A stretch of DNA of 64,000 bases from an uncultured Acidimicrobiales bacterium (GTDB lineage: Bacteria > Actinomycetota > Acidimicrobiia > Acidimicrobiales > SZUA-35): positions 1 through 64,000 of the forward strand of contig CAKZXA010000063.1 in the NCBI GenBank assembly GCA_937922045.1. The letters are read 5' to 3'. The notes beneath the pieces are model-generated. The model was not told the DNA's origin. It did not search any database and was given only the letters and a program-made list of their open reading frames with translations. The position numbers and the translations under genes were made by a program. Positions 61,716-64,000 of the stretch are shown piece after piece (position 1 is the first letter of the stretch; each line of letters starts with the position of its first letter).

Positions 61716-62762
61716 CTAAAGGCGATTGAGTGCCGTGAAGAGGCGCTGGGCGGCCTCGGCCGATTTTGCTCTGATCTCCGGGCCGTCGACCTTGGTCGGC
61801 GCCCCATCGGCCCACACGATTTCCCCGCCGATATCGACCGACGTTGGGCAGATCTGGGTGGTGTAGGCCAGGTGCCAGGGATCCATGGTTGGGTAGTTCC
61901 AGGTGACGACATCGTCGGCCGCTTCGGGGAAGAGCTTCCAGCCGGTGCCGAGCCATGCCCAGATGAGATCAGGGGTGGCTGTAACGTCGAGCTCTCGGGC
62001 TTTGACGAAGGCAATTCGGAACTCTTCGAGCATGTCGACACCGATCCCGTCGGTTCCGAGCGCCACCGGATTGGGAAAGCGGCGCGGGTTGGAATAGCCG
62101 ACCGAGTTGTTCATATTAGAGCGGGGGTTATGCACGATCGTGCCTGCCAGGCCATGATCGTCGGGCAGATGAACGCCATGGATGAGCAGCCAATCATCAG
62201 TGGTGTGGCCGCTGAGCCGTTGCCAGGTATCGACATCGCCTTCGGCGACATGAACGTGGACACCAACCCCATGGCGTCGGGCGAGGTCGGCGGCGGCGGC
62301 GATCGTCTCGTCGCTGCAGGTGAAGGCGGCGTGAAGGCCGACCATGCCGCGCCCACCGGCGCTGAGAAATCGATCGTTTTCGGCCAGGCCTGCGGCGGCG
62401 CCTTCGGCACCATGCCGATCGGTGATGCCGTAGGCACAGTTGACGCGAACACCGACCTCGGCACAAGCCTCGGCGATCACACTGAGCGACCCCTCGATGG
62501 CGTTGGGGGACTCGTGATGATCGATGATGGCGGTACAGCCTGCTTCCAGAGCGTTGAGAGCAACAGCTTTGGCCGACCAGGCAATGGTGTCAAGGTCGAG
62601 GGCCCTGTCGAGCCGCCACCAGACAAGGTCCAGGATTTCGCCAAAGTCGGTAGGCGTCTGAGGCGGTGCAGGCATGCCGCGGGCGAGACCTGAGTACAGA
62701 TGGTTGTGGGCGCAGACGAGGCCGGGGGTTTGGTCGGCTGCGAGCTCAACCATCGAGGCCAA
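61716..62762 (-). CDS. SsnA-like amidohydrolase, N-terminally shortened
   Basis: This 348-residue metal-dependent hydrolase starts almost directly with the metal site 'GLVCAHNHLYSGLARGM' (His-x-His), as in SsnA. It has 'TAIIDHHESPNAIEGSL', 'GLHAAFTCSDETI', 'VGVHVHVAEGDVD', 'LIHGVHL' and 'ALGTDGIGVDMLEEF'. Typical SsnA proteins are ~440 residues with an extra N-terminal composite domain of ~60-90 residues that is absent here. The start at 62762 overlaps the upstream dehydrogenase stop by 17 nt. The role is probably deamination or hydrolysis in a purine-like pathway. Confidence 0.78.
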   Translation of the reverse strand: MASMVELAADQTPGLVCAHNHLYSGLARGMPAPPQTPTDFGEILDLVWWRLDRALDLDTIAWSAKAVALNALEAGCTAIIDHHESPNAIEGSLSVIAEACAEVGVRVNCAYGITDRHGAEGAAAGLAENDRFLSAGGRGMVGLHAAFTCSDETIAAAADLARRHGVGVHVHVAEGDVDTWQRLSGHTTDDWLLIHGVHLPDDHGLAGTIVHNPRSNMNNSVGYSNPRRFPNPVALGTDGIGVDMLEEFRIAFVKARELDVTATPDLIWAWLGTGWKLFPEAADDVVTWNYPTMDPWHLAYTTQICPTSVDIGGEIVWADGAPTKVDGPEIRAKSAEAAQRLFTALNRL

Positions 62763-64000
62763 CCCATCCGGTCCATGATGCGGCGCTCTCGCGGTTCGAT
62801 TCGTTCACCAGGGGGAGTTCGGTTCGCCATTGACCGTCATCGGCCTGCATGGCGGCGGCCACCGCCCCGGCCGTTGGCACCAGCCCGATTTCGCCGACAC
62901 CTTTCACCCCGTAAGGTGAGTTCGGGTCTGGCGACTCGACCAGGATCACCTCGGTATCGGGCATATCTTTGGGCCGCACGATGTCGAGGCTGCGCAGGGT
63001 GCTGTTGAGCGGCCGCCCGTCCGGATCGCAGGGAAAACCCTCGCTCAAGGCGTAGCCCAATCCCATATGGACGGCTCCTTCGATCTGCCCTTCGCACAGG
63101 AGGGGGTTGACGGCTCGGCCAACGTCGTGGGCGGCCACCACCTTCTCGATCTTGCCGTCGTCCATGATCACCACTTGGGCCGCGTAGCCGAAGGTGGAGT
63201 GAATGATTGGATTCTCGACACCGCTGTCCATGGAGTTGGTCCAGTCGATGCGGTATTCGCCGTGATAGTCAACGCCCTCTTTACAACCGTCGCTTAGGGC
63301 TTTGCGACATGCCTCGGCTACCGATCCTGCGGCCATCAGGGTGCCGCGGCTGCCGGTGGTCTGTCCCGCTCCCAGCTCTCGTGTGGTGTCGACGATAACT
63401 TCGATACGGTCAGCGTCGATACCGAGCTCTTCGACGGCGACAAGCTGGGCCACCGTGTGCACACCCTGTCCCATCTCGGTCCAACAATGGCGAACCTCGA
63501 CGACGTTGTCGGGCCGGAAGTGGACGACGGCCTGAGCGATCTCCAGAAACCCGTTGCCGAGGCCGGAGTTCTTGAGCCCGAGGCCGAGCCCGACCGACTT
63601 GCCGTTGGCTCGGGCTTGCTCGTAGGTGTCTTTGACCGCGTCGAGGCAGGCCTGAGCGCCAAGACAACCATCGTCCATGATCTGGCCAGGACCCCAGACC
63701 ACGCCGGGGGAGATCACATTTCGGTTGCGCATGTCCCAACCCGAGATCCCGACCTTTTCGGCGAGCCGGTCGATGATGCCTTCCATCGCGAACTGGGCCT
63801 GGTTTGCGCCAAAGCCTCGAAAAGCGCCACAAACCGAGTTGTTCGATCGAGCAGCGATCGCTTCAACATCGACGTTTGGGCAGACGTAGGGCCCGGTGGC
63901 ATGACCGGCCGCCCGCTCCAACACCTTCATGCCGACCGAGGCGTAGGGCCCGGAGTCGCCGATCATGCGAATCTTGAGGGCGGTAAGGTTGCCGTCGTCG
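62746..64000 (-). CDS. Xanthine dehydrogenase-family molybdopterin-binding subunit (5' end outside window)
   Basis: Visible are about 418 C-terminal residues of a large molybdenum-hydroxylase subunit (xanthine dehydrogenase family). Motifs include 'CGAFRGFGANQAQFAMEGIIDRLAEK', 'CWTEMGQGVHTVAQLVAVEELG', 'AHDVGRAVNPLLCEGQIEGAVHMGLGYAL' and the catalytic-Glu region 'PYGVKGVGEIGLVPTAGAVAAAM'. The reading frame is open to the window edge (DDGNLTALKIR before the first internal ATG at 63966), so the start lies outside. It is the first visible gene of the minus-strand operon with the SsnA-like and PLP genes. Confidence 0.9.
   Translation of the reverse strand, partial: DDGNLTALKIRMIGDSGPYASVGMKVLERAAGHATGPYVCPNVDVEAIAARSNNSVCGAFRGFGANQAQFAMEGIIDRLAEKVGISGWDMRNRNVISPGVVWGPGQIMDDGCLGAQACLDAVKDTYEQARANGKSVGLGLGLKNSGLGNGFLEIAQAVVHFRPDNVVEVRHCWTEMGQGVHTVAQLVAVEELGIDADRIEVIVDTTRELGAGQTTGSRGTLMAAGSVAEACRKALSDGCKEGVDYHGEYRIDWTNSMDSGVENPIIHSTFGYAAQVVIMDDGKIEKVVAAHDVGRAVNPLLCEGQIEGAVHMGLGYALSEGFPCDPDGRPLNSTLRSLDIVRPKDMPDTEVILVESPDPNSPYGVKGVGEIGLVPTAGAVAAAMQADDGQWRTELPLVNESNRESAASWTGWVGLDG

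Noticed and set aside
61872-62693. Plus-strand frame of 273 codons opposite the SsnA-like gene
   Set aside because: It is Gly/Asp-rich with no domain, typical of an antisense shadow.

Overview
The window looks like chromosomal DNA from a high-GC actinobacterium, most likely an aerobic, free-living member of Acidimicrobiia (Ilumatobacter-like). This is inferred from gene content: a deazaflavin/F420-type nitroreductase, an actinobacterial-style glycogen cluster, an ArfA-like single-span OmpA/BON protein, an acyl-CoA carboxylase, frequent GTG/TTG starts, and very tight packing with many 4-nt ATGA overlaps. No phage, transposase, CRISPR array, rRNA or tRNA was seen. The contig is cut inside a gene at both ends.

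Layout. (1) 1-10.3 kb: quaternary-amine (betaine/carnitine) catabolism. It holds a ProX-like binding protein, an Ldh2-type dehydrogenase, and an IclR regulator divergent from a gamma-butyrobetaine dioxygenase / beta-keto-acid cleavage enzyme / L-carnitine dehydrogenase operon, with overlapping palindromes between the two. A signalling pair is inserted in it: a LuxI/GNAT-like protein followed by a membrane EAL protein. (2) 10.4-20.3 kb: housekeeping and stress genes: YqeY, an SdpI-like membrane protein, an alpha/beta hydrolase, an ECF sigma factor with its membrane partner, peptide deformylase, an amidase divergent from an N,N-dimethylformamidase-like protein, GNAT and DUF2461, and a decayed PAS-GGDEF gene. 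(3) 20.4-29.4 kb: MarR, a metal-ion binding protein and permease without an ATPase (preceded by a Fur/Zur-like palindrome), an acyl-CoA synthetase, a Ser/Thr-rich anchored protein, PPOX, SppA, VOC and rhomboid. (4) 29.4-36.1 kb: a compact glycogen locus (glgB, glgC, glgA, glgX). (5) 36.1-50 kb: GNAT, CobW GTPase, L,D-transpeptidase, flippase, methyltransferase, carboxyltransferase, F420 reductase, PPK2 with a very lysine-rich tail, a cNMP-binding protein, a two-component system, and a pyruvate phosphate dikinase-like protein whose PEP barrel is replaced by other sequence. (6) 50-54.7 kb: a molybdopterin oxidoreductase with a fused FeS/NrfD-type subunit. (7) 54.9-59 kb: typA, pyrE and the OmpA-like protein. 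(8) 59-64 kb: an operon of xanthine dehydrogenase Mo subunit, an SsnA-like amidohydrolase and two fold-type-II PLP enzymes, recalling the ssnA/xdhD/ygeX purine-degradation locus of enterobacteria.

The genes best worth following up are the purine-type operon, the lysine-tailed PPK2, the chimeric PPDK-like protein, the LuxI-like/EAL pair, and the cytoplasmic-facing molybdoenzyme with a coupled 13-codon leader ORF. All functions are read from motifs and context; no database search was possible.
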